Shown here in pieces: positions 25,373 to 33,047 of a DNA stretch of 55,350 bases. The stretch is from an uncultured bacterium (GTDB lineage Bacteria > Cyanobacteriota > Vampirovibrionia > Gastranaerophilales > Gastranaerophilaceae). The DNA lies in the NCBI GenBank assembly GCA_902792085.1, contig CADAYE010000014.1:1-55350 (forward strand). The letters run 5' to 3'. Every line of letters begins with the position of its first letter. Position 1 is the first letter of the stretch. Position numbers and translations under genes: made by a program. The notes below the pieces were generated by a model. That model searched no databases, was not told the origin of the DNA, and saw only the letters and a program-made list of their open reading frames with translations.

Positions 25373-26538
25373 TGAAAATATTGCTCGCCTTAATCAAAAA
25401 AGAAATAAAACAGATATTGAGAGATCCATCAAGTATTATTATTGCTTTTATTCTGCCAATTATATCAATTACGATTTATATGTACGGAATAAATCTTGAT
25501 TCCGTAAAGGTTACAATAGGAATTAAAAATGATGATAATTCGCCTGAAGTTGCGACATTAGTCAAATCTTTTGGTCATAGCAAGTATATCAATTCAATAA
25601 ATTACGACAATATGGAAGATATCAAAACTGCTGTTTTAAGTTCTAAAATTAAAGGTGCGATTGTAATTCCCAATAATTTCTCTACAAAATTATCAAGAGG
25701 GCAAAAAGCGGATTTACTTGTTATAACAGATGGTAGTGAAGTTAATACTGCAAACTATGTTCAGAGTTATGCGCTTGCTATTTCAAATCAATGGCTTGCT
25801 ACAAGTAAATATAAAAAGAATTTGTCAAAACCTCTAATTAATATCGAGAACAGAACCTGGTATAATCCGGATTTAAACTCACATCATTTTATCGTTCCGG
25901 GTTCAATTGCAATTACTATGACTTTAATCGGAATATTGCTTACTTCTCTTGTTATTGCCCGTGAATGGGAAAGAGGAACAATGGAAGCCTTGTTATCAAC
26001 AAAAGTCAGAGCAATTCATATTGTGTTTGGCAAATACATTCCGTATTTTATCTTGGGAATGTTATCAACAGCATTTAATATGTTTCTTTGTGTTTGTATA
26101 TTTCAGGTGCCGTTCAGGGGCAGTTATTTTATGTTTTTCTTGATTAGCGGAATTTTCTTGTTTACATCACTCGGTATCGGTTTAATGATTTCAACTGCAT
26201 TGAAAAATCAATTTATGGCGAGTATGGTTTCAATAAGTTTAGGGTTTATGCCTGCTCTGATGCTATCGGGGTTAATGTTTCCGATAAATTCAATGCCGAT
26301 ATTTTTCCAATACTTAACTATGATAATTCCGCCAAGATATTATATTTCATTTATTGAAAGTGAATTTATGGCAGGTGGGGTAAACGAAATCAGGCTGGCA
26401 AATGCGTTTTATTTAACTTTATTAGGATTAATTCTGTTTGTCGGAGTTTATAAGAAAACGCAAATGAGGCTTGAAGCTTCTTGTCCTCCCCTTGAGGGAG
26501 GACCGAAATCTTTGATTTCGAGGAGGGGTAATGATTAG
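25372..26538 (+). CDS. ABC-2 type permease (YbhS-like)
   Basis: A 388-residue export permease: N-terminal helix (about 20-40), a long extracytoplasmic domain (about 45-170), then five helices with the ABC-2 signature AREWERGTMEALLSTKVRA near 195-213 and FPINSMPIFFQYLTMIIPPRYY near 300-321. The ATG overlaps the stop of the ATPase gene (TAATG). The last residues (SCPPLEGGPKSLISRRGND) are not permease sequence but a translated repeat, so the natural C-terminus has been replaced or extended. Confidence 0.9.
   Translation: MKILLALIKKEIKQILRDPSSIIIAFILPIISITIYMYGINLDSVKVTIGIKNDDNSPEVATLVKSFGHSKYINSINYDNMEDIKTAVLSSKIKGAIVIPNNFSTKLSRGQKADLLVITDGSEVNTANYVQSYALAISNQWLATSKYKKNLSKPLINIENRTWYNPDLNSHHFIVPGSIAITMTLIGILLTSLVIAREWERGTMEALLSTKVRAIHIVFGKYIPYFILGMLSTAFNMFLCVCIFQVPFRGSYFMFFLISGIFLFTSLGIGLMISTALKNQFMASMVSISLGFMPALMLSGLMFPINSMPIFFQYLTMIIPPRYYISFIESEFMAGGVNEIRLANAFYLTLLGLILFVGVYKKTQMRLEASCPPLEGGPKSLISRRGND
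26483..26529 (+). repeat. Repeat forming a C-terminus and a ribosome site
   Basis: The unit begins TCCTCCCCTTGAGGGAGGA and ends TTTCGAGGAGGGG. Its last bases, GAGGAGGGGTA, stand directly before the ATG at 26531 and supply the only Shine-Dalgarno sequence for the next permease gene, while the body encodes the last residues of the previous one. Confidence 0.75.
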
Positions 26539-27685
26539 AGATTTTTTACGCAGAGTTGCGGCACTTATAAAAAAAGAATTTATAACAATTTGGAATGATC
26601 CGAAATCTCGAGCCATAATTATTGCAATGCCGTTAATGCAACTTTTGGTGTTTTCAAATGCAGTAACAATGGAAGTTAGAAATATTGATACAGTTGTTTT
26701 AGATCGTTGTCAATGCGTTGAATCAAGAGAATTACTTTCAAGGTTTGAAAATTCATCAAGATTTAGAAAATTCTATTATGTTGATAATGAAAAAGAATTT
26801 CAGGAAAAACTTGATACTCAAAAAGCACAACTCGGAATAAATATCCCGAATGATTTTGCAAGGGGCATAAAGTCTAAAACAGGTGCAAATGTTCAGATAA
26901 TATCCGATGGCAGACAAACAAATTCTGCCGCGATAGGAGCAGGATATGCATCGCAAATAATAAATTTGTATAACGCCGAACTATCTAAACTACCCTCGAC
27001 CCATGAAGGAGATGGGCTGGGGGTGAGGGGTACTACCGATTCCGGAATAGATATTACCGTAAGAAACTGGTTTAACCCTAATCTTGAATACAAATGGTAT
27101 ATTTTAACAATTATTGTTGCAATGCTTTCGCTTGTAACAACTTTAATTCTGACATCTTTATCAATTGCAAGAGAAAGAGAACTCGGCACATTCGACCAGC
27201 TTATTGTCAGTCCTCTTTCATCATTTGAAATATTACTCGGTAAGTCAATTCCGCCACTTGTAATTGCAATGACTTTAACAATGGTTATGATTGGAATTGT
27301 CATTGTATTTTTTCATGTTCCTTTTGTAGGTTCGATATTTTTATTTCTTATTTCAATATTGATATCACTTTTAGCGATAGTTGGTGTCGGACTTTATATT
27401 TCATCAATTTGTAATACGCAGCAACAGGCAATTTTATCTGTTATGACATTTATGATGCCTGCAGTCCTGTTGTCAGGGTTTATTTCACCTATTGAAGATA
27501 TGCCACTTTGTTTGCAGTATTTAACATACTTAAATCCCGTAAGGTTCTTTATGGTTCTGTCACGCGGAATAATATTAAAAGGTATGGGAATAGAAGATGT
27601 CATAACAAATTTAATTCCGCTAATTATAATTGCCTCAATAACCCTAGCCCTTGCAAGTCGAACATTTAAAAGGAAACTGGGATAA
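26531..27685 (+). CDS. ABC-2 type permease (YbhR-like)
   Basis: The 384-residue second permease of the pump. It has the same topology as its neighbour: helix at about 27-47, extracytoplasmic domain to about 185, then helices with SIARERELGTFDQLIVSPLSS near 211-231 and ISPIEDMPLCLQYLTYLNPVRFF near 316-338. A short repeat encodes PSTHEGDGLGVRGT within the extracytoplasmic domain (about residues 154-168). It overlaps the previous gene by 8 bases. Together with the double ATPase it would form an export complex, if the frameshifted adaptor is functional or replaced. Confidence 0.9.
   Translation: MIRDFLRRVAALIKKEFITIWNDPKSRAIIIAMPLMQLLVFSNAVTMEVRNIDTVVLDRCQCVESRELLSRFENSSRFRKFYYVDNEKEFQEKLDTQKAQLGINIPNDFARGIKSKTGANVQIISDGRQTNSAAIGAGYASQIINLYNAELSKLPSTHEGDGLGVRGTTDSGIDITVRNWFNPNLEYKWYILTIIVAMLSLVTTLILTSLSIARERELGTFDQLIVSPLSSFEILLGKSIPPLVIAMTLTMVMIGIVIVFFHVPFVGSIFLFLISILISLLAIVGVGLYISSICNTQQQAILSVMTFMMPAVLLSGFISPIEDMPLCLQYLTYLNPVRFFMVLSRGIILKGMGIEDVITNLIPLIIIASITLALASRTFKRKLG
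26991..27033. repeat. In-frame palindromic repeat, family 2 variant
   Basis: TACCCTCGACCCAT at the left and GAGGGGTA at the right are complementary around CCCATgaAGGAGATGGG. It is translated within the YbhR-like permease as LPSTHEGDGLGVRG, outside any membrane helix. Confidence 0.7.
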
Positions 27686-27716
27686 ATATCAACACACAAT
27701 TTTTCCCCAAAGTATC

Positions 27717-27741
27717 AGTTACTTTGAGAATGAATTATCAG
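27717..27741 (+). repeat. Left copy of the right-edge repeat motif
   Basis: These 25 bases (ACTTTGAGAAT then ATTATCAG) match 55063-55087 at 22 positions in the same orientation. The match is to part of the 139-bp tandem repeat at the right end of the window. The position, just after the efflux operon and before the hipBA/transposon/defence block, makes it a candidate left boundary of an island. Confidence 0.55.
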
Positions 27742-27770
27742 TGTAATAACACCGTTGGTAAAAACAGTTG

Positions 27771-27794
27771 TATCGTGCATTTCAATGCACGATA
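27771..27794. repeat. Perfect 11-bp inverted repeat
   Basis: TATCGTGCATT and AATGCACGATA are separated by TC. It has no T-tract, so it is not an obvious terminator; an operator or recombination site is possible. A weaker hairpin, TGCGTttatACGCA, lies at about 27946-27959. Confidence 0.6.
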
Positions 27795-27819
27795 AGAATA
27801 TTTTAAATGGTGTTCTTTG

Positions 27820-27972
27820 ATGGGGACTTACAAATATCAAAAGGGAAAATATATCAGTCTGGATATCCCTGAATATAAAATAAAAGGTGATTATTTAATC
27901 ACGGATATTTCGCACAAAATCACGCAAGCAAAAGAAGCTTGTAGGATGCGTTTATACGCACCAAAATGTTAG
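27820..27972 (+). CDS. 50-codon ORF, possible phage tail-hub remnant
   Basis: This short ORF reads MGTYKYQKGKYISLDIPEY and continues with KGDYLITDISHKIT. The KGDYLIT-xISHKI piece resembles the end of phage tail/baseplate hub (gpD-like) proteins, which carry a Y-L-V-x-S-V-x-H-x-L element. No ribosome site or neighbours of phage origin are visible next to it. I treat it as a scrap of an older insertion; otherwise the 380 bases from 27686 to 28066 hold only the two repeats above. Confidence 0.3.
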   Translation: MGTYKYQKGKYISLDIPEYKIKGDYLITDISHKITQAKEACRMRLYAPKC

Positions 27973-28066
27973 GACTATTATTAGGAAAGTAACCGACCAG
28001 CAAAACCCCTATAGCGAGTGAGTTTCAGAAAATAAAATTTTGTCTGCGCTTGCAAAATGACAAATA

Positions 28067-29173
28067 TTAATCAAACAACGACAAACATTTATTCTTAATA
28101 TCAAACGCTATATCACGTGCGTGTTTTTCTTTTATTCCAATGTTTCTAGCTACTGCTAAAATATCATTTAAGCTTGGATTTTTACCCTCGCCATTTATAG
28201 TTGTTGCGTGTTCTCCGTTAAAAGATGAACTGTGTGTTAAATCGTATGCAGGCGATAAGTTCCATTCTTTTACGCTTTCATCATACAAAAATGAAAAATT
28301 TTTTGAATGGTCATCTCTATTATGCGCAAAAACATTAAAACACATCAACCTGTACAATTGTTCAATATCTTGATAATTTTTGGTTAATTCCAAAGTCAAC
28401 TTCATCAAAATATTGTAATCAAGATTAGGCAAACGGTGAGTGGTTTCTAAAAGTCCGCTAACCGATACCATATGAACTTTTTTACCATTCCGACGGTCGA
28501 ATCGTTTTATCCCAAAGTATCCTGAACAAATTTTTGATGGGAATAATTTTGTTTCGCTCATTTTTATGCCGCAATCTTTGGCAACAATAGAGTATTTGTA
28601 TTCCTGCTCGCCGATATTTTTAGGGTCTTGCGAGGACGGAAATTTTATTATCCAATCTTCATTGTTGATTTTAGTCAGAATCTTTGGTCTTGCACCGCCT
28701 GATGAACCGCCGAGTTTAAAAAGTTCATCAAGGTTATCCGAATTTTGCGACTCTAATATTTTTGAACATTCTTGAGCTAATTTATCAAAATCGGATCCTT
28801 GTTCTTGTGTTTCAAACTTATGCTCAGGTTGATAAGTTAATGCACCCATACCGCTTTGTTGAACAACAGCAAGACGGTTTAAATTATCAATTTCACTTGG
28901 GTTGATATTGTTTTTTAGCAAAAGACGATCAACAAGCAATCTTCCCCAGCCATCCGGCAAACTATCGTTAAATACACCAAATAATCCGTCAAACGGCTCA
29001 AATTTTGGCAAATATACTTTTTTCTGTAACGGTAATGAAAACGGTGAAATACTAAAACCTGTGACAAGCCATTCACTATCGTATTCAAAAGCCACAAGCC
29101 TATCCGGAGTTTTTGCCAAAGTTCCTACTAATTCATCATTATAAAAAACTTTAAGGTACTTGTAATTATCCAT
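28067..29173 (-). CDS. hipA: HipA-family toxin (Ser/Thr kinase)
   Basis: HipA kinases phosphorylate aminoacyl-tRNA synthetases (GltX in E. coli) and induce dormancy. The 368-residue protein has the N-terminal HipA_N domain (about 5-105), SSGGARPKILT near 155-165 (the ATP/regulatory loop region), the catalytic segment FNVFAHNRDDHSKNFSFLYD near 274-293, and the following AYDLTHS metal-binding motif. Length is somewhat shorter than E. coli HipA (440), as in many Xre-linked HipA proteins. It overlaps hipB by 8 bases. Confidence 0.9.
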   Translation of the reverse strand: MDNYKYLKVFYNDELVGTLAKTPDRLVAFEYDSEWLVTGFSISPFSLPLQKKVYLPKFEPFDGLFGVFNDSLPDGWGRLLVDRLLLKNNINPSEIDNLNRLAVVQQSGMGALTYQPEHKFETQEQGSDFDKLAQECSKILESQNSDNLDELFKLGGSSGGARPKILTKINNEDWIIKFPSSQDPKNIGEQEYKYSIVAKDCGIKMSETKLFPSKICSGYFGIKRFDRRNGKKVHMVSVSGLLETTHRLPNLDYNILMKLTLELTKNYQDIEQLYRLMCFNVFAHNRDDHSKNFSFLYDESVKEWNLSPAYDLTHSSSFNGEHATTINGEGKNPSLNDILAVARNIGIKEKHARDIAFDIKNKCLSLFD

Positions 29174-29456
29174 TTACCCCTCCATTGATTACCTCGTTGA
29201 TTGAATTGTAAGTTTTTTGTGTAAATAGGTTTTCAAACTCATTATCTAAATCAAGAGCAATAGCAATTTTAATAAATGATTGCAAAGAAATTTCATACTT
29301 TGTTTCAAATCTTTTAATGCTGCCAAGACTAACTCCGGATTTTTGCGCTAAAACTTCTTGCGAAATTTTTAGATTTTTACGGTGTTCTTTAATTTTATCT
29401 GCAAAACTTTTAGCAATTTCATTGGGAGTTTTTTGGTTTAAAAATGAACTATTCAT
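29166..29456 (-). CDS. hipB: HipB-type antitoxin, Xre helix-turn-helix
   Basis: HipB binds and neutralises HipA and represses the operon. The protein (96 residues from ATG 29456) has an HTH at about 20-75: LKISQEVLAQKSGVSLGSIKRFE. A TTG 36 bases upstream is in frame but lies in the -35 box of the promoter, so it cannot be on the message; ATG at 29456 is chosen. There is no Shine-Dalgarno, because transcription should start at about 29457: the message is probably leaderless. Confidence 0.87.
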   Translation of the reverse strand: MNSSFLNQKTPNEIAKSFADKIKEHRKNLKISQEVLAQKSGVSLGSIKRFETKYEISLQSFIKIAIALDLDNEFENLFTQKTYNSINEVINGGVNG

Positions 29457-29514
29457 AGATAATATATTAACCAATTTTGCTAAAAATGTCAATATATAGA
29501 TAATATATTATCTA
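29456..29514 (-). promoter_or_regulatory. hipBA promoter with two operators
   Basis: On the minus strand TTGACA (29492-29487), 17 bases, TAATAT (29469-29464). A perfect 18-bp palindrome TAGATAATATATTATCTA (29497-29514) lies just upstream of the -35. A second copy with 14 of 18 matches (29456-29473) covers the -10 and start codon. Two sites flanking the promoter fit cooperative HipB autorepression. Confidence 0.75.
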
Positions 29515-29611
29515 ATCTAAACACACATCAAAGTTTTATTATGATGTATTTTTATCAACTTTTGACAAATTTTTGCGGAGAAAAATTTTGTATGCCTTCT
29601 ATAATATAACT

Positions 29612-29935
29612 TCTCTATGGTTATGGTTTTTCGGACACTTTTGAAATCGGTTTTTGCTATTCTTAATCGCGGTGTTTGGCTTTGTGTTTGAGTTTTACCC
29701 GCTTCCCCAAGTCTGAGAGTCGGGAAGTTTCCCTATTATATTTGAATTACATCCGAGTGCAAAAAGCGGACTTTTTGTAAAATATGCCGTTTGAAATTTA
29801 TATGAAACTCGGAAGAACCCCGCAACTTGTGCCTTTTAGATTTTTAATTATTTTGCATAATTCTACGATATTTACCCCTAAGTCGGAAGTTAATTTATTC
29901 AGGGGGAAATCCTTCCCTGACTTTATTTGATAAAG
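29612..29935 (+). ncRNA. Structured RNA, probable cobalamin riboswitch
   Basis: Motifs of the B12 riboswitch appear in order: GGT elements near 29619-29627, GGGAA (29722-29726), CCGAGTGCAAA (29753-29763), CCCCGCAACTTGTG (29818-29831, close to the B12 box CCCGCxACTGTxA) and AAGTCGGAA (29880-29888). TCCGAGT (29752-29758) pairs with ACTCGGA (29807-29813) directly before the box, as in the family. Inside is AAAAAGcggaCTTTTT. TCAGGG...CCCTGA (29899-29920) could form an expression-platform hairpin. TATAAT at 29600 may be its -10. No cobalamin gene follows; the next gene is a transposase at 30244. The remaining sequence to 30067 shows nothing. Confidence 0.5.
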
Positions 29936-30067
29936 ATTTTAACGAAATAAATTTCAAAACTTTAAAACGACTTTTCTAAAACCAAGTGTAAAAAATATCG
30001 GATTAATTTTACCCCTTAAAGCAGGAAGCAGAATTGAGAGAAAAAACAGATTATTACAAAAACATGA

Positions 30068-30122
30068 ATTCAAACTGTGTTTAAATTGCGTTTAAAAGAT
30101 GTTCAAAAGCAGTTTTATAAAA
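30068..30122 (+). repeat. 11-bp iteron array A1 (5 units)
   Basis: Five units start exactly 11 bases apart at 30068, 30079, 30090, 30101 and 30112: ATTCAAAC, GTTTAAAT, GTTTAAAA, GTTCAAAA, GTTTTATA, each followed by 3 variable bases. About one helical turn apart, they would line up protein on one face of the DNA. The array lies 122 bases before the transposase gene. Related arrays are at 44179 (opposite strand) and 54812. Confidence 0.75.
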
Positions 30123-30243
30123 TTTTCTGCTTAATATTCAGATATAATCGAACACAAAACAACACATTTCCCCCTCAAACACTTCCATTTTGAAAGAAAG
30201 CAGTCTAACATACAGTAGCTGTAATAATAAATAAGGATACGGT

Positions 30244-32316
30244 ATGGCAGACATTAATAATAACAATATTTGGATTGATGTTGAAACACTCGCGAAATTG
30301 AAAAACATTACTCGTCGAGCTGTTCGGCTTGCTCTTAATCAGAATAAATATGAATACAAAGTTGAAAATATCAGAGGCGGAAAAACATACAAAATTAAGT
30401 TATCAACTTTGGAAGCAGAGCTTCAGCTTAAATATTTTCAAGAATATTATGACGATTATAAAACGTGTAAGAATGAAGTTATTGAACTATCTAATCTCAA
30501 CATCAAACAAGAAAAACTTATATCTGAAAACCAAAGAAAAATCGCTCTTGCAAAATATGACCTGATTTATGCTTGGCTTAATTTTAGAAAAGAGTATAAA
30601 AGAGATAAGCTCAAAACCAACGGGAATATTCCAGATAAAGAATTCCTGCAATTATATAATACGGGAATGTTTCAGGAAGAGATTTTTAAAATCTTGGGCA
30701 AAGTTTCAATCGGCTCACTTTATCGCTGGCGTGCGTTATTAGATTATAACAAGGATTGGACTGCGTTAGTCGGGCAATATAAATATTCAACAAGAAAAGA
30801 ATACCGCACAACATTAAATGAAGAGCAGATTAAAATATTTATACAGATTTTGTTATCCCCGAGTGCTTTTTCAATAGGCAAAGCAATTTCATTAACCAAG
30901 CACATTTTAAAAGAACGTGGGCAAGAAATTTTACCTAAAGATATTACTTTTAGAAGATATGCTGAATGGTTTAGAGATAACAATTTTGACAAATGGACCC
31001 TTGCACGTGACGGCGAAAAAGCATTAAAAGATAAAGTGAGCCCGTTTATAGTCAGAAATGCAGCACTTTTAAAGGCAGGGCAAGTGCTTGTGGCAGACGG
31101 CCATACGCTAAATTTTCAAGTAATAAACCCATTTACAGGCAAACCCTGCCGAGCAACTCTGCTCGGATTTTTGGATTGGAAATCTGGCGGTCTTGTTGGG
31201 TACGACATTATGCTAGAAGAGTGTACGCAAAATATCGCGTCGGCTTTAAGGAACGCGATTTTAAAAATGGATCATATTCCTGAATACGTTTACCAAGATA
31301 ACGGCAGAGCGTTTAAAAGCAAATTCTTCAATGGGGATAAAAAGTTTGAGGAATTAGGGTTTACAGGAGTCTACAATAAACTCGGAATAAAGCCAGTCTA
31401 TGCCACTCCATACAACGCTCGAGCAAAAGTCATCGAGCGTTTCTTTTTGGATTTTCAGGAAAGTTTTGAAAAGCTAATTCCAAGCTATATCGGCACAAGC
31501 ATTGAAAACAAGCCGGCATATTTGATGCGAAACGAAAAATTGCACAAAAACATCCACGAAAAATTTGGCTTCACTCCAACGATAGAACAGGCTCTTAAAA
31601 TGATAGAAAAATGGCTTGAATTTAAGCATTCTCAGCCTTGTCCAAATGCTAAAGATAAAACAATTCAAGAAGTTTTAAACGAAATCGAAAAGCAAAATAT
31701 TGATGAAAACTCGCTTGATGATTTGATGATGGCACAAGAGATAAAATCAATCGGCAGAAACGGAATAAGATTTTTGAAAGCAGATTATTTTGACGAAGCA
31801 CTATATGGTATCAAAGAAAAAACGGTCATAAAATACAGTCTGTTTGACCTTTCTTACATCAAAGTTTATTCGATGAAAGGTGAATTTATTTGTAAGGCAA
31901 ACCGCATAACAGAAACCCACCCGCTTGCTTATCAAATGGGCGATATTAAAGACATTGAGGACTATAAGCAAAAAATTGAAAAGCAGCAAAAGCTCCGCAG
32001 GAAAACGATTAAAGCAGTTCGCGAGCATTTTAATTTAGAGGATATGGATTATCTTGAAAAAGAGCTGATGCAAAATATCCGCTTACCTGAGCCCGAGCCG
32101 ATTAAAGAAATAACAGTTCAACCAGAACCAAAGCCAAAGCAAGATTTTGAGCCAAAAGTTAAAACCTCAATTGTTGCAAGGCCGATATTTAAAAGTGCCT
32201 ATGAACGTTACGAATGGCATATGCAAAACGGCTGCATCTGCCAAGAGGACAGAACGTGGCTAACTAATTACATAAAATCAGACGAATATAAAGAAATATA
32301 CGGAAAGGAGCAGTAA
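30244..32316 (+). CDS. Mu-like DDE transposase (MuA/TniA type)
   Basis: The 690-residue protein is the strand-transfer enzyme of a Mu-like transposon. It starts with a Mu-type winged helix (IWIDVETLAKLKNITRRAVRLAL, about 10-60), then a helical DNA-binding region. The RNase-H-fold core has catalytic D near 285 (VADGHTLNF), D near 354 (YQDNGRAF) and E near 397 (ARAKVIERFF). A C-terminal beta-barrel and a Pro/Glu/Lys-rich tail (about 610-640) likely contact the ATPase. AAGGA precedes the ATG. The ATPase gene overlaps its stop by one base. Confidence 0.93.
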   Translation: MADINNNNIWIDVETLAKLKNITRRAVRLALNQNKYEYKVENIRGGKTYKIKLSTLEAELQLKYFQEYYDDYKTCKNEVIELSNLNIKQEKLISENQRKIALAKYDLIYAWLNFRKEYKRDKLKTNGNIPDKEFLQLYNTGMFQEEIFKILGKVSIGSLYRWRALLDYNKDWTALVGQYKYSTRKEYRTTLNEEQIKIFIQILLSPSAFSIGKAISLTKHILKERGQEILPKDITFRRYAEWFRDNNFDKWTLARDGEKALKDKVSPFIVRNAALLKAGQVLVADGHTLNFQVINPFTGKPCRATLLGFLDWKSGGLVGYDIMLEECTQNIASALRNAILKMDHIPEYVYQDNGRAFKSKFFNGDKKFEELGFTGVYNKLGIKPVYATPYNARAKVIERFFLDFQESFEKLIPSYIGTSIENKPAYLMRNEKLHKNIHEKFGFTPTIEQALKMIEKWLEFKHSQPCPNAKDKTIQEVLNEIEKQNIDENSLDDLMMAQEIKSIGRNGIRFLKADYFDEALYGIKEKTVIKYSLFDLSYIKVYSMKGEFICKANRITETHPLAYQMGDIKDIEDYKQKIEKQQKLRRKTIKAVREHFNLEDMDYLEKELMQNIRLPEPEPIKEITVQPEPKPKQDFEPKVKTSIVARPIFKSAYERYEWHMQNGCICQEDRTWLTNYIKSDEYKEIYGKEQ

Positions 32317-33047
32317 TGAAGAAAGTCTTCGTAAAAACAAAAAATGTAAAACAGCTAATCTCGATGATGAACCGACTGCGAGAAAGAGAAGACGGAGTCC
32401 CAGGTATGGGACTTGTTTATGGCGAGCCGGGGCTTGGCAAAACATACGCAATTACCTGGTGGGCGGCACAAAATGATGCAATACTAATCAGGAGTGCGAA
32501 CCTTATGTCCGCGAGGTGGTTACTTGAAGAGATGGTTGAAGAGCTAGGGGAGATTCCTTATAACAAGTTCTCGGATATCTTCAATCAAGTGGTGGCACAA
32601 TTAATTAAAACCCCAAGAACCATTATTGTAGATGAAACTGACTACTTGACTATTGATTCTCGGGCGGTTGAAACTTTAAGGGACATTCACGATAAAACGA
32701 ATGTCCCTATTGTTTTAGTCGGAATGGGTACGGCAAATAAAAGACTCCAACGACACAAACATTTATATGACAGGTTGTTGGAAATTATAAAATTTGAGCC
32801 GTTCTCAAAACAAGATATAACTTCAATAATCGACCAATTATCAGAAGTTCCGTTTACGGATTGTGCCAAAAAACTTTTATATACTCGCACAAATCGATTC
32901 AGGCAATTGGTAAAAACTATCAGTAAAGCGGAACAGGTCGCAAAATCAAACGGAATAAAAGAAATTGACGAAATTACATTGAAGGAGGTGTTAAAAAATG
33001 ACGATGCTGACGCAGAAGAAATTGAACTTGCAAATGAAAATTCTTAA
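32316..33047 (+). CDS. MuB/TniB-like AAA+ ATPase
   Basis: The transposition helper that polymerises on target DNA and stimulates the transposase. The 243-residue protein has Walker A YGEPGLGKTYA near 34-44, Walker B TIIVDETDYL near 104-113, sensor VGMGTAN near 134 and an arginine-rich region near RLQRHKHLYDR. It lacks the N-terminal helix-turn-helix of phage MuB. The ATG overlaps the transposase stop (TAATG) with AAAGGAG before it, so translation is coupled. Confidence 0.9.
   Translation: MKKVFVKTKNVKQLISMMNRLREREDGVPGMGLVYGEPGLGKTYAITWWAAQNDAILIRSANLMSARWLLEEMVEELGEIPYNKFSDIFNQVVAQLIKTPRTIIVDETDYLTIDSRAVETLRDIHDKTNVPIVLVGMGTANKRLQRHKHLYDRLLEIIKFEPFSKQDITSIIDQLSEVPFTDCAKKLLYTRTNRFRQLVKTISKAEQVAKSNGIKEIDEITLKEVLKNDDADAEEIELANENS

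Noticed and set aside
30068-30122. Plasmid replication iterons
   Set aside because: The spacing suits Rep binding but there is no Rep gene or AT-rich origin with DnaA boxes next to it; transposition genes are the neighbours.
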